Source: Mesorhizobium sp.
GTDB taxonomy: Bacteria > Pseudomonadota > Alphaproteobacteria > Rhizobiales > Rhizobiaceae
Assembly (NCBI GenBank): GCA_030698645.1
Contig: JAUYMV010000020.1
Span: 1 to 9,685 of the forward strand
Direction of reading: 5' to 3'
DNA length: 9,685 nt
The translations under genes were made by a program, and so were the position numbers. The notes under the pieces are model-generated. The model worked only from the letters and a program-made list of their open reading frames with translations, was not told the origin of the DNA and searched no databases. This document shows, piece after piece, positions 1-7,170 of this stretch (positions are counted from its first letter, which is position 1; the number at the start of each line of letters is the position of its first letter).

Positions 1-265
1 CGACGGGCTGCCGCCGACGCCGATCGCCAATCCCGGTCGCGCATCGCTCGAGGCGGTCGCAAATCCGTCCAAGACCAACGACCTCTACTTCGTCGCCGAC
101 GGCACGGGCGGGCATGTCTTCGCCGCCACGCTCGACGAGCACAACGAGAACGTCGCGCGTTGGCGCGCGGTGGAAAAGAAGCAGGCCGAGGAAGCCGCCA
201 AGGCCGCCAAGGCCGCCAAGACAGACGAGACCACGCAGCCGGCCGGCCAATCGGGAAGCCAGTAG
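1..265 (+). CDS. mltG: Endolytic transglycosylase MltG, C-terminal fragment
   Basis: This is the last 87 codons of a gene that begins before the window; the reading frame starts at base 2 and ends at TAG 263–265. The visible protein opens with [12 protein letters not shown], followed by [13 protein letters not shown] and [13 protein letters not shown], which is the characteristic C-terminal end of the YceG/MltG family. From family knowledge, MltG is an inner-membrane lytic transglycosylase that cleaves nascent glycan strands and so helps set peptidoglycan chain length. Its catalytic glutamate lies upstream of this fragment and cannot be checked. After the conserved region the protein ends in a low-complexity tail rich in Ala, Lys, Glu and Gln, which includes three AAK units. 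The downstream gene yicC starts 37 nt later on the same strand, so co-transcription is likely. Identification is firm despite the truncation by the window edge. Confidence 0.9.
   Translation, partial: DGLPPTPIANPGRASLEAVANPSKTNDLYFVADGTGGHVFAATLDEHNENVARWRAVEKKQAEEAAKAAKAAKTDETTQPAGQSGSQ
194..220 (+). repeat. Three perfect tandem copies of a 9-nt unit in the mltG tail
   Basis: The unit GCCGCCAAG occurs three times without a gap (194–202, 203–211, 212–220) and encodes AAKAAKAAK in the poorly conserved C-terminal tail of MltG. The unit length is a multiple of three, so loss or gain of a copy would not break the frame. It is a plausible site of length variation between strains, but it may equally be simple low-complexity coding sequence. 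Confidence 0.7.
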
Positions 266-302
266 CGCACGGCGCGCGCTATTCGGGGGGAGCAGCAGCG
301 CG

Positions 303-1190
303 ATGGCATTGCAGAGCATGACCGGTTTCGCGCGCGCCTCGGGCGAACAGGCCGGCGCGGCCATCGCATGGGAACTGCGCTCGGTGAACGGCAAGGGGCT
401 TGACGTCCGCCTGCGCCTGCCGCCCGGCCTCGACCGGCTCGAACTGCCGGTCAAGCAGGCGGTGCAGAAGCATTTCTCGCGCGGCAACATCCAGGCGACG
501 CTCGGCTTCGCCCGAACCGGCATCTCCATCCAGCCGACGATCAACGAGGACTTCCTGAAGGACGTCGCCGCGTTGGCGAAGCGGCTCGAAACGCAGTTCG
601 GCTGCGCGCCCGCCCGGGCCGACGGCCTGTTGGCGCTTCGCGGCGTGCTCGATCTACCCGAGGCGATCGAAGATCCGGCGACGTTCGCGGCGACCGACGC
701 CGCCATTCTGGCGGTGCTTGGCAATGCTATCGCGGAGCTGGAAAAGTCGCGCAGCGACGAGGGCGCCGCTCTCGGTGCCTTGCTTGCCGGCCATCTCGAC
801 ATGATCGAGACTCTCACCCTGCGCGCCGAGGCCGATACGTCGCGCGAGCCTTCGGTCATCCGCGAGAAGCTCGCCGCGCAGGTCCGCCTGCTGCTCGACG
901 CCGTCCCGCAACTCGATGAACAGAGGCTTTTCGCCGAAGCGGCCTTCCTGGCGACCAAGGCGGATATCCGCGAGGAGGTCGACCGGCTGAAGACGCATGT
1001 CGCCTCGGCGCGCAACCTGCTCGCTTCCGGCGCGGCCGCGGGTCGCAAGCTCGATTTTCTGGCGCAGGAATTCAACCGCGAATCGAATACGCTCTGCTCG
1101 AAATCGAATGCTGCCGCGATCACGGCGATCGGCCTGGACCTGAAGGCCGTCGTCGACCAGTTTCGCGAGCAGGTCCAGAATCTGGAGTAG
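303..1190 (+). CDS. yicC: YicC/YloC family endoribonuclease
   Basis: The protein is 295 aa, the usual size for the family. It starts MALQSMTGFARA, the typical YicC N terminus, followed by WELRSVNGKGLDVRLRLP at about residues 23–40 (YicC-like N-terminal domain). The C-terminal domain (DUF1732) is very clear: DIREEVDRLKTH at 221–232, GRKLDFLAQEFNRESNTL at 247–264, SKS at 266–268, and the terminal REQVQNLE. The frame is open further upstream to 114, but that stretch overlaps mltG and has no YicC similarity. The ATG at 303 has a G-rich Shine–Dalgarno sequence (GGGGGGAG, 285–292) and matches the family start. E. coli YicC and Bacillus YloC have been reported as endoribonucleases, YicC acting on the small RNA RyhB; the activity here is inferred from homology. 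It sits 37 nt after mltG and 3 nt before gmk. Confidence 0.95.
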   Translation: MALQSMTGFARASGEQAGAAIAWELRSVNGKGLDVRLRLPPGLDRLELPVKQAVQKHFSRGNIQATLGFARTGISIQPTINEDFLKDVAALAKRLETQFGCAPARADGLLALRGVLDLPEAIEDPATFAATDAAILAVLGNAIAELEKSRSDEGAALGALLAGHLDMIETLTLRAEADTSREPSVIREKLAAQVRLLLDAVPQLDEQRLFAEAAFLATKADIREEVDRLKTHVASARNLLASGAAAGRKLDFLAQEFNRESNTLCSKSNAAAITAIGLDLKAVVDQFREQVQNLE

Positions 1191-1193
1191 GGT

Positions 1194-1850
1194 ATGTCCG
1201 CCGAGCCCACCGCATCGAAGATCCGCCGACGCGGACTGATGCTCGTGCTGTCGTCGCCCTCCGGCGCCGGCAAGTCGACGATCGCGCGCAATCTGCTCGA
1301 GAACGATCCGGGGCTCGAACTCTCGGTCAGCGTCACGACGCGCGCGCGCCGCGGCAGCGAGATAGACGGCGTACACTACCACTTCCTGAACATGCGTGAG
1401 TTCGACCGGTTGCGCCATTCGGGCGACCTGCTCGAATGGGCCGAGGTGCACGGCAACTACTACGGCACGCCGCGCGAACCCGCCGAGACGGCCATGGCGG
1501 ACGGGCGCGACATGCTGTTCGACATCGACTGGCAGGGGGCCGTGCAACTGAACGAGAAGATGCGCGCCGACATCGTCTCGGTTTTCATCCTGCCGCCCTC
1601 GATGGGGGAACTGAAGACGCGGCTGAAGCGGCGGGCGGAGGATGCCGACGCGGCCATCGAGAAGCGGCTGGTCAATGCCCGCCTCGAGATCGAGCATTGG
1701 CGCGAATACGACTACGTCGTCATCAATGACGACCTCGACCGCGCCTACACCGAAGTCCGCGCCATCGTCACGGCGGAACGCCTGCGCCGCAATCGCCGGC
1801 CGGGCCTGTTCGATTTCGTCACAAGATTGCTGGACGAGAAGCTGTCCTAA
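1194..1850 (+). CDS. gmk: Guanylate kinase
   Basis: This 218-aa protein phosphorylates GMP to GDP with ATP, an essential cytoplasmic step in purine nucleotide salvage and synthesis. The P-loop [10 protein letters not shown] lies at residues 20–29, the GMP-binding segment [19 protein letters not shown] at 46–64, a second substrate-binding segment [12 protein letters not shown] at 82–93, and DIDWQG at 110–115. The adenine-side lid and C-terminal helices follow. Length is normal (about 205–220 aa), with a short charged N-terminal extension of about 14 residues as often seen in alphaproteobacteria. The ATG lies 3 nt after the yicC stop, and the sequence GGAG (1184–1187), inside the last yicC codons, is a well-placed ribosome binding site, so the two genes are probably translationally linked. 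Its stop codon overlaps the stop of the opposing rsmA. Confidence 0.98.
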   Translation: MSAEPTASKIRRRGLMLVLSSPSGAGKSTIARNLLENDPGLELSVSVTTRARRGSEIDGVHYHFLNMREFDRLRHSGDLLEWAEVHGNYYGTPREPAETAMADGRDMLFDIDWQGAVQLNEKMRADIVSVFILPPSMGELKTRLKRRAEDADAAIEKRLVNARLEIEHWREYDYVVINDDLDRAYTEVRAIVTAERLRRNRRPGLFDFVTRLLDEKLS

Positions 1851-2692
1851 GCACGCGCCGCCGCGGGAAAAGCCGCGGCAAGCCGCACGAACTCCTCGAC
1901 GCTGAGCGTCTCGGCCCGCCTCGTTCCGTCGATCCCCGCAGCCGTCAGCAGCGTTTCGCCGCCGATGCCCTTCAGGCTCTGGCGCAGCATCTTGCGACGC
2001 TGGCCGAACGCCGCCTGCGTCACCTTTTCGAGCGTCCGTATGTCGCAGGCGAGCGGCTCCGCGCGTGGCGCCAGATGCACCACGGACGACGTCACCTTGG
2101 GCGGTGGCCAGAACGCTTGCGCCGGGATGTCGAATTCGATATGCGCCCGCGTCCGCCAGCCCGCGAGCACGCCGAGCCGTCCATAGGCATCGTCGCCGGG
2201 CGCCGCCACGATACGCTCGGCCACCTCGCGCTGGAACATCAGCGTCAGCGCCGTGTAGAACGGCGGCCAGGATGTCGGCGTCAGCCAGCGCACGAGCAGT
2301 TCGGTGCCGATATTGTAGGGCAGATTGGCGACGACCTGCACATCGCCATGACCGGCCGCGAGCGCGTCGAAGTCGGTCGCCATGGCGTCGCCCGCGATGA
2401 CGTCCAGCCGGCCGGGATAGGCATCGGCGATCTCGCCGAGCGCAGCGATGCAGCGATCGTCGCGTTCGATGGCGATCACCTTCGCCGCGCCATGCATGAG
2501 CAGCGCCCGCGTCAGCCCGCCGGGTCCCGGACCGACCTCGATGACCGTCTTGCCTTCCAGGCGGCCCGCGGTGCGGGCCACTTTGCCGGTCAGGTTGAGA
2601 TCGAGCAGGAAGTTCTGGCCGAGCGACTTCTTGGTCGAGAGGCCATGGCGTTCGATCACGTCGCGCAGCGGCGGCAGCCCGTCGACGCTCAT
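1847..2692 (-). CDS. rsmA: 16S rRNA (adenine(1518)-N6/adenine(1519)-N6)-dimethyltransferase RsmA (KsgA)
   Basis: The 281-aa protein is expected to dimethylate two adjacent adenines in the 3'-terminal hairpin of 16S rRNA, using S-adenosylmethionine, late in 30S subunit assembly. All family motifs are present: KKSLGQNFL (21–29), the SAM-binding loop [12 protein letters not shown] (50–61), the acidic IER (75–77) that follows the next strand, GDAM (101–104), the catalytic NLPYNIGT (123–130), [12 protein letters not shown] (194–205) and the C-terminal [13 protein letters not shown] (229–241). The ATG overlaps the pdxA stop as ATGA (2689–2692), and GGAAG about 10 nt upstream inside pdxA can serve as ribosome binding site, so translation is probably coupled to pdxA. 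It is the last gene of the minus-strand operon. Its TAG stop (1847–1849) overlaps the gmk stop on the other strand. Confidence 0.98.
   Translation of the reverse strand: MSVDGLPPLRDVIERHGLSTKKSLGQNFLLDLNLTGKVARTAGRLEGKTVIEVGPGPGGLTRALLMHGAAKVIAIERDDRCIAALGEIADAYPGRLDVIAGDAMATDFDALAAGHGDVQVVANLPYNIGTELLVRWLTPTSWPPFYTALTLMFQREVAERIVAAPGDDAYGRLGVLAGWRTRAHIEFDIPAQAFWPPPKVTSSVVHLAPRAEPLACDIRTLEKVTQAAFGQRRKMLRQSLKGIGGETLLTAAGIDGTRRAETLSVEEFVRLAAAFPAAARA
1860..1879 (+). terminator. GC-rich stem-loop just past the gmk stop (weak terminator candidate)
   Basis: A perfect 7-bp stem GCCGCGG (1860–1866) / CCGCGGC (1873–1879) encloses a 6-nt loop GAAAAG and starts 10 nt after the gmk stop codon. All stem pairs are G–C, so the RNA hairpin should be stable. 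No T-run follows on the plus strand, so it does not meet the classical intrinsic terminator definition. It also lies inside the last codons of rsmA (the Ala-rich end AAFPAAARA), so coding constraints may explain it. It is the only terminator-like structure I see at this convergent junction. Confidence 0.3.
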
Positions 2693-3705
2693 GCGATAGC
2701 GGCTTCCGACCTGGCATCGGCGAGCCGCCTGGCGAGCTTCAATGCGGCGACGAGACTGTCGGCCCGCGCCCTGCCGGTCCCGGCGATGTCGAAGGCGGTG
2801 CCGTGATCGGGCGACGTTCGCACGAACGGCAGGCCGAGCGTCACGTTGACCGCATCGTCGAACGCCAGCATCTTGGCCGGGATCAGGGCCTGATCGTGAT
2901 ACATGCAGATCGCCACGTCGTAGCTGGCGCGGGCGCGGGCGTGAAACATCGTGTCGGCCGGCAGCGGTCCGAATGCGGCAATGCCTTCATGCTGCAACTG
3001 CTCGACGGCGGGCAGGATGACGGAAATGTCTTCGTCCCCGATGGTGCCGCCTTCGCCGGCGTGCGGGTTGAGCCCGAGCACGGCCAGCCGCGGCCTGTCG
3101 ATGCCGAAGCGGCGGGCAAGATCGCGCGCGGCGATGCGGGCCGTTGCCAGGATCGCCTCCGTGGTGAGTTGGCCCGGCACATCGGCGATTGGAATGTGGA
3201 TGGTCACCGGTATCGTGCGCAGCTCGGGACCACACAGCATCATCACGGCGGTATGGCTGCCGCCATGCCTGAGGTCGGCCAGATGCGCTAGGTATTCCGT
3301 GTGCCCGGGATGACGGAAGCCCGAATCGTAGAGCGTCTTCTTGGCGATCGGCAGCGTGACGACGGCGTCAGCGAAGCGGTCTTCGACCGCCTCCACGGCA
3401 CGGTCGATCGACTCGATGATGCCGGCCGCGTTGAGCATGTCGGACATGCCGGGCGTATCGGTGAACGAATTGCCGAGCGGAACGACGGGGAGGGCGCGCT
3501 GGAAGACGGCGTCGGCGTCGGCCGGGGAGCTCGGCTGGATGGGCACGTCCATGCCGAGGCGCCGGGCGCGCCGGGCCATCAGGTCAGGATCGCCGATCAG
3601 GAAGAAGGCGGGGATGCCGAGCGCCTGGCGGCGCGCCCAGGCCAGGAGTGCGATGTCGGGACCGATTCCCGAGGGGTCACCGGCTGTCAGGGCCAGCGAC
3701 GCCAT
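2689..3705 (-). CDS. pdxA: 4-hydroxythreonine-4-phosphate dehydrogenase PdxA
   Basis: PdxA oxidises 4-phosphohydroxy-L-threonine with NAD(P)+ in the DXP-dependent pyridoxal 5'-phosphate pathway; the product spontaneously decarboxylates and is used by PdxJ. The 338-aa protein shows [12 protein letters not shown] (6–17), PIAKKTL (119–125), PGHTEYL (133–139), LNPHAGEGG (212–220), MYHDQALIP (268–276) and [15 protein letters not shown] near the C terminus. By alignment from memory with the E. coli enzyme, the three metal-binding histidines correspond to H170 (IHIP), H215 and H270, and all are present. Length is close to the usual 330 aa. The ATG is 3 nt after the stop of the SurA-like gene with no strong Shine–Dalgarno sequence, suggesting translational coupling. 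It overlaps rsmA downstream by 4 nt. Nothing suggests loss of activity. Confidence 0.97.
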   Translation of the reverse strand: MASLALTAGDPSGIGPDIALLAWARRQALGIPAFFLIGDPDLMARRARRLGMDVPIQPSSPADADAVFQRALPVVPLGNSFTDTPGMSDMLNAAGIIESIDRAVEAVEDRFADAVVTLPIAKKTLYDSGFRHPGHTEYLAHLADLRHGGSHTAVMMLCGPELRTIPVTIHIPIADVPGQLTTEAILATARIAARDLARRFGIDRPRLAVLGLNPHAGEGGTIGDEDISVILPAVEQLQHEGIAAFGPLPADTMFHARARASYDVAICMYHDQALIPAKMLAFDDAVNVTLGLPFVRTSPDHGTAFDIAGTGRARADSLVAALKLARRLADARSEAAIA

Positions 3706-3708
3706 GGG

Positions 3709-4653
3709 TCAGCGTTCGGTGATCCGCGCGGATTTGCGCAATTCGCCGACGTATTTCTTGCTGAGTTCCTCGGCCTTCTCGTCGAGCTTGCCGTCGTTCT
3801 GGAGAACCAGCTGGGCGGCGCGATCGTCATTCACCTCGCGCGAACTGCAGATTCCGATGAACTCCACCCCGGCATTCGTCTCGCGGGTGGGCGTCGCTCC
3901 GCCGGCCTTCGTTGCCTTGATCTGCTTTTCCCAATCCGGCGGAAGCTCGGGCTCGAGCACGCGGGGAATATCCTGCACCGTCACGTCGATGAGCCCCTTG
4001 GCGAACTGGCGCGTCGTTTCGCAACCCGTGAAGCGCTGGCGAAGCGCCTCGGCCTCGCGCTTGCGCTTGGCCAGGATGGCGCCGCGTTCCTTGGCCGGCA
4101 CCACGAACACGACCTTCTGCAGCATGTATTCGGTCGACGACGGCTTCTTGCCGCCGAGTTCGAACACTTTCTGGACCATGTCCTGCTCGCTCATTCCGCT
4201 CGTCGAGCGGAATCGTGCGCCGAGCAGCTGGCTCCAGCCCATCTGGACCCGGATGAACTCCTTCATGTGCTGCTTCGTCACCCCGGCCTGCGCCATGACC
4301 TGATCGAGTTGCGCGGGCTGCAGCTTGTTGGAGGTTGCAAAGCGCGCATAGGCGTCATCGACCTGCTTCTTTGCGATGCGAATGCCGCGGCGCTCCATTT
4401 CGACCGATTTCAACGACTGCTCGATCATGTCATCGGCGGCCTTCTTGGCGTCGCCCTTCTGGCGGAACAGCCGGTTGAGCGCGGCGCGGCGTTCAATGTC
4501 GTAGCTCGTCACCGCGACGTCGTTGACAATGTATCTAATCTGGCTCGCATGCGCGGCAGCGAGAGGAAGCATCGATCCAGCGCCGAGCATCGCGCACGCA
4601 ATGAGCGTCACGGCCGTTTTCTTCAGTCTGACGGCTGAAACCATCGTTTCCAT
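3709..4653 (-). CDS. SurA-like periplasmic chaperone with degenerate PPIase domain
   Basis: The 314-aa protein has a Sec signal peptide (basic RLKK at 9–12, hydrophobic 13–34, cleavage likely after AHA36). The mature part begins with SQIRYIVNDVAVTSYDIERR, matching the SurA N-terminal domain, and continues through helical segments to about residue 150. A single parvulin-like segment follows at about 173–272. It keeps the fold pattern (EYMLQKVVFVVP, a helix, ELPPDWEKQI, GVEFIGI), but the hallmark histidines of active parvulins (HILL and GWHII positions) and the GGDLGW loop are missing, so isomerase activity is doubtful. E. coli SurA has two parvulin domains and about 428 residues; this one is shorter. 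The position directly after lptD is conserved with E. coli and fits a chaperone for outer-membrane proteins. The start is uncertain between M1 (4653) and M4 (4644); M4 has a GGA placed 4 nt upstream. C211 and C269 are the only cysteines of the mature protein. Confidence 0.85.
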   Translation of the reverse strand: METMVSAVRLKKTAVTLIACAMLGAGSMLPLAAAHASQIRYIVNDVAVTSYDIERRAALNRLFRQKGDAKKAADDMIEQSLKSVEMERRGIRIAKKQVDDAYARFATSNKLQPAQLDQVMAQAGVTKQHMKEFIRVQMGWSQLLGARFRSTSGMSEQDMVQKVFELGGKKPSSTEYMLQKVVFVVPAKERGAILAKRKREAEALRQRFTGCETTRQFAKGLIDVTVQDIPRVLEPELPPDWEKQIKATKAGGATPTRETNAGVEFIGICSSREVNDDRAAQLVLQNDGKLDEKAEELSKKYVGELRKSARITER

Positions 4654-4661
4654 CCCGGTTT

Positions 4662-4667
4662 TTTATA
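4662..4667 (-). promoter_or_regulatory. Possible -10 element before the SurA-like gene
   Basis: The minus strand reads TATAAA here (5 of 6 matches to the sigma-70 -10 consensus), in an A/T-rich patch of an otherwise GC-rich operon. I find no convincing -35 at 15–18 nt upstream, and transcription would start only a few bases before the ATG, giving an almost leaderless mRNA. It is listed because this 84-nt spacer is the only real gap in the operon. It is a weak call. Confidence 0.2.
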
Positions 4668-4697
4668 GTTTCGCAGATTGAAACAGGGTCGTCCATG

Positions 4698-4716
4698 CCT
4701 CGCCTATACGGCGAAA
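4698..4716 (-). other. Small stem-loop in the lptD–surA spacer
   Basis: On the minus strand TCGCC (4714–4710) and GGCGA (4704–4700) form a 5-bp stem around the loop GTATA, extendable by two G–U pairs in RNA. It lies 21 nt after the lptD stop. No U-run follows, so it is not an intrinsic terminator. It could mark an mRNA processing or stabilising site in the spacer, or be chance. Confidence 0.3.
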
Positions 4717-4737
4717 GCGTGGCGCGGCGTTGCGGCG

Positions 4738-7170
4738 CTACTGCTGCAGTACGCTGGAATTCGAGCCGATGTCGCCCAGCGTGCGGAATGACAGATTGAA
4801 GCCGACCGAATGCGACGTCTCGAGCGTGGGATCGGTCGGGCGCACCTGGGAGAAGGTCATCGAGTAGGTGAAACACTCGTCGTCATAGGAGAAGCCGATC
4901 GAATTGCGCACCAGCCGGCTCGAGACGAAATCGAACGTGCCCGAACCAAACGTGCTCCAGTTCTCGTTGAACTGGGTCGACGATGCGAGCGTGAGCTCCT
5001 TCCGGTCGTCGAGGAAGCCGTAGAGCGGCTGCGCCTGGATGAAGGCGAATCGGGCCGACAGCGACACGGGCTTCGCCGTGATGCCGGCCTTGAGCTCGGC
5101 GCGTCTGATTTCCAGCGTCTGTTCGTCAAAGCGGCCGCTTGCCGAGATCGCAAAGCCGCTCGGGCTCCCCAGCCCGAACAGGCCGACGAAGTCCGAGGTC
5201 TCGGTTTCGAGACCCGAAAACGCGCCGACATTGACGAGATCCGGCGCGGCATATGGATTGTCGCCCGCCAGATGATAGGACTGGCCGAAAATGCCGTTGG
5301 CGGTCCAGCCATTGGAAAACGAGCCGGAATAGCGGAAACCGACATTGGCGCGCGTGCCGCCTTCGAGGCGGTCGTAGCCGGAAAACTTGTCGCGCTCGAA
5401 CAGCGTCGCCGCGTCGAACACGAAGCTCTGCGCGTCTTCGTTGGGGATGTCGAGCGTCCGGCCGTAGCTCTCGTTCGGCCGGACGAAGACCTGCGCCATC
5501 GGTTCGAAGATATGGCTCGAACCGGCGTCGGAGAACAGGATCGGCCAGCGGAACTCGAAGCCGGCGGTTATCATGGAGCGGAAATAGCCAGAACGAAGTT
5601 CGGTGTCGACGACGCCATAGGTCGTTCCGTCATTGGTGTAGGCGAGCGGGGACATGGCCGCTGCCATGTTGGTGATAGCCAGGTCGGAGTTCGAGTCGAC
5701 GGAGATACCGTCCGCGCGCGCCGCCAGGAGGGGCGTAAACACGCCTCCGCCCGGGGTAATGATCTGGCGCTTCCATTCGGCCTCGGCGGTGAAGCGAGAG
5801 TAGGTGCCGTCGATGCCGCTGACTCGGTATGGATTGGGGGCAACCGTATTGGGCGGATCGTCCACGCCGTCGGCGCGGGTCACATCCTGGTTGCTGCGGT
5901 GCAGGCTCTGCGCGTTGACGTCGAAGCGCAACTGGCCGCCGAGCACGGGCTCGTCGAGCGTTTTCGTATAGTCGAAGGACGGCAGCACGGTCGGCTGAAC
6001 TTCGTTGCGCCCGGTGATGTTCGATTCCTGGACCTGGAACTTGTAGGCGCGCAGGTCGAAATGATTGCGGTCGTTCAGTCCGGTCAGGTAGATCTGCGAC
6101 CGCTTCACGAGGTTGTCGTAACCCTCGATCGAATAGGTGCGGCTGAAATTCTTGTCCGACTGGGCAAGGATGTCCCAGCCGAAACTCCAGCGCGGATTGA
6201 TCTTGAAGTCGCCCTTGGTGCCGATCATGCCGCGCCAGGTCTGACGGCTGTCGACATAGGCCGCATTGAACTCCGCCGGGTCCTTCTGGCGGATGCCGGC
6301 AAGCTGCACGCTATACTGCCCGTTGTCGAAGCGCTGGCGCCATTGCGCCTGACCGAGGAAACCCTGCTGCGTATAGTAGGTGCCGGTGAGGAGTGCGTCA
6401 TAGGTCGGCGCCAGGGCAAGATAGTAGGGGACCGAGACGCCGACGCCGAGTTCCGTCTTGTAGCTCAGGCCGGGGAAAAGGAAGCCGCTTTTGCGCTTCA
6501 CCGTCGGATCTGGGATCTTGAAGTAGGGCACGTTGATGATCGGAAGGCCGAACAGTTCGAACGTGGCGCGTTCGAAGCGCACCGTCTTTTCCTCGCCGTT
6601 CCAGATGACCTTGCGCGCCTTGATGCGCCAGATCGGCGCCTTGTTTGGGTTTTCCTCGCACGGGGCGCAGGCGGTATAGACGCCGTTGTTGAAAGTGGTG
6701 ACGGTGCCGTTGCGCCGCTCCGCGCTTTCGGCGCCGAAATAGGTCTTGTCAGGCGTCTCGACGCGCAACGCGTTGATGAAGCCATCCCTGAAATCGTCCG
6801 TAATGTCGATCTCGTCGGAGAAGATGCGGTTGCCGTCGCGATCGACGATCTCGACATTGCCGATGGCCAGCAGGCGTCCGGTCTTGCGGTCGTAGGTGAC
6901 GCGCTTGGCGACGAGACGGTTGCCGGCATAGTCGATCTGCACGGCGCCTTCGGCCGTCACAGTCTCGCGATCGTTGTCGTAGACGAGCTGGTTGGCTTCG
7001 AGCAGCATCTGCTCGTCGGCCGAAATCTCTGGCGCGATGCCGTCGAGCGACTGGGCAAGGGTCGGCGCGACATGCAGCGAGGCGGCCGCGAGAATGCATG
7101 CCAGCGCCGTCGCGCCGCAAAGGCGCGACGCGCGGGCAAACCTGCTCCCGCTACCCCTCACAGACGTCAC
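4738..7170 (-). CDS. lptD: LPS-assembly protein LptD (outer-membrane LPS translocon)
   Basis: LptD receives LPS from the periplasmic Lpt bridge and inserts it in the outer leaflet of the outer membrane. The 810-aa length is close to E. coli's 784. A signal peptide (about 1–39, cleavage near TLA39) is followed by the LptA-like beta-jellyroll (about 53–200, including EGAVQIDYAGNRLVAKRVTYD) and a beta-barrel to the C terminus. Family marks are KSGFLFPG (227–234), VPYYLALAPTYDA (247–259) and the OstA_C segment FERDKFSGYDRLEGGTRANV (591–610). P233 and P248 correspond to the E. coli lateral-gate prolines P231 and P246. The mature protein has only three cysteines: C168, C171 and C766. The start is GTG; the next in-frame Met is residue 55, beyond the signal peptide, and an ideal ribosome binding site precedes the GTG. 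The start codon shares one base with the lptG stop (TAGTG). LptE is not encoded in the window. Confidence 0.97.
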   Translation of the reverse strand: MTSVRGSGSRFARASRLCGATALACILAAASLHVAPTLAQSLDGIAPEISADEQMLLEANQLVYDNDRETVTAEGAVQIDYAGNRLVAKRVTYDRKTGRLLAIGNVEIVDRDGNRIFSDEIDITDDFRDGFINALRVETPDKTYFGAESAERRNGTVTTFNNGVYTACAPCEENPNKAPIWRIKARKVIWNGEEKTVRFERATFELFGLPIINVPYFKIPDPTVKRKSGFLFPGLSYKTELGVGVSVPYYLALAPTYDALLTGTYYTQQGFLGQAQWRQRFDNGQYSVQLAGIRQKDPAEFNAAYVDSRQTWRGMIGTKGDFKINPRWSFGWDILAQSDKNFSRTYSIEGYDNLVKRSQIYLTGLNDRNHFDLRAYKFQVQESNITGRNEVQPTVLPSFDYTKTLDEPVLGGQLRFDVNAQSLHRSNQDVTRADGVDDPPNTVAPNPYRVSGIDGTYSRFTAEAEWKRQIITPGGGVFTPLLAARADGISVDSNSDLAITNMAAAMSPLAYTNDGTTYGVVDTELRSGYFRSMITAGFEFRWPILFSDAGSSHIFEPMAQVFVRPNESYGRTLDIPNEDAQSFVFDAATLFERDKFSGYDRLEGGTRANVGFRYSGSFSNGWTANGIFGQSYHLAGDNPYAAPDLVNVGAFSGLETETSDFVGLFGLGSPSGFAISASGRFDEQTLEIRRAELKAGITAKPVSLSARFAFIQAQPLYGFLDDRKELTLASSTQFNENWSTFGSGTFDFVSSRLVRNSIGFSYDDECFTYSMTFSQVRPTDPTLETSHSVGFNLSFRTLGDIGSNSSVLQQ

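Noticed and set aside
114..302. Upstream extension of yicC by 63 codons
   Set aside because: It overlaps the conserved end of mltG in another frame, is Arg/Pro-rich without YicC similarity, and the ATG at 303 has its own ribosome site and the family-typical MTGF start.
654..2717. A 687-codon open frame on the minus strand across rsmA, gmk and part of yicC
   Set aside because: It runs out of frame through rsmA and antisense to gmk and yicC, all three with intact family motifs. The translation is low-complexity and looks like a GC-rich shadow.
3301..4638. A 445-codon open frame on the plus strand opposite pdxA and the surA-like gene
   Set aside because: Same register effect as opposite lptD. 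It crosses the boundary of two well-supported genes and shows no domain of its own.
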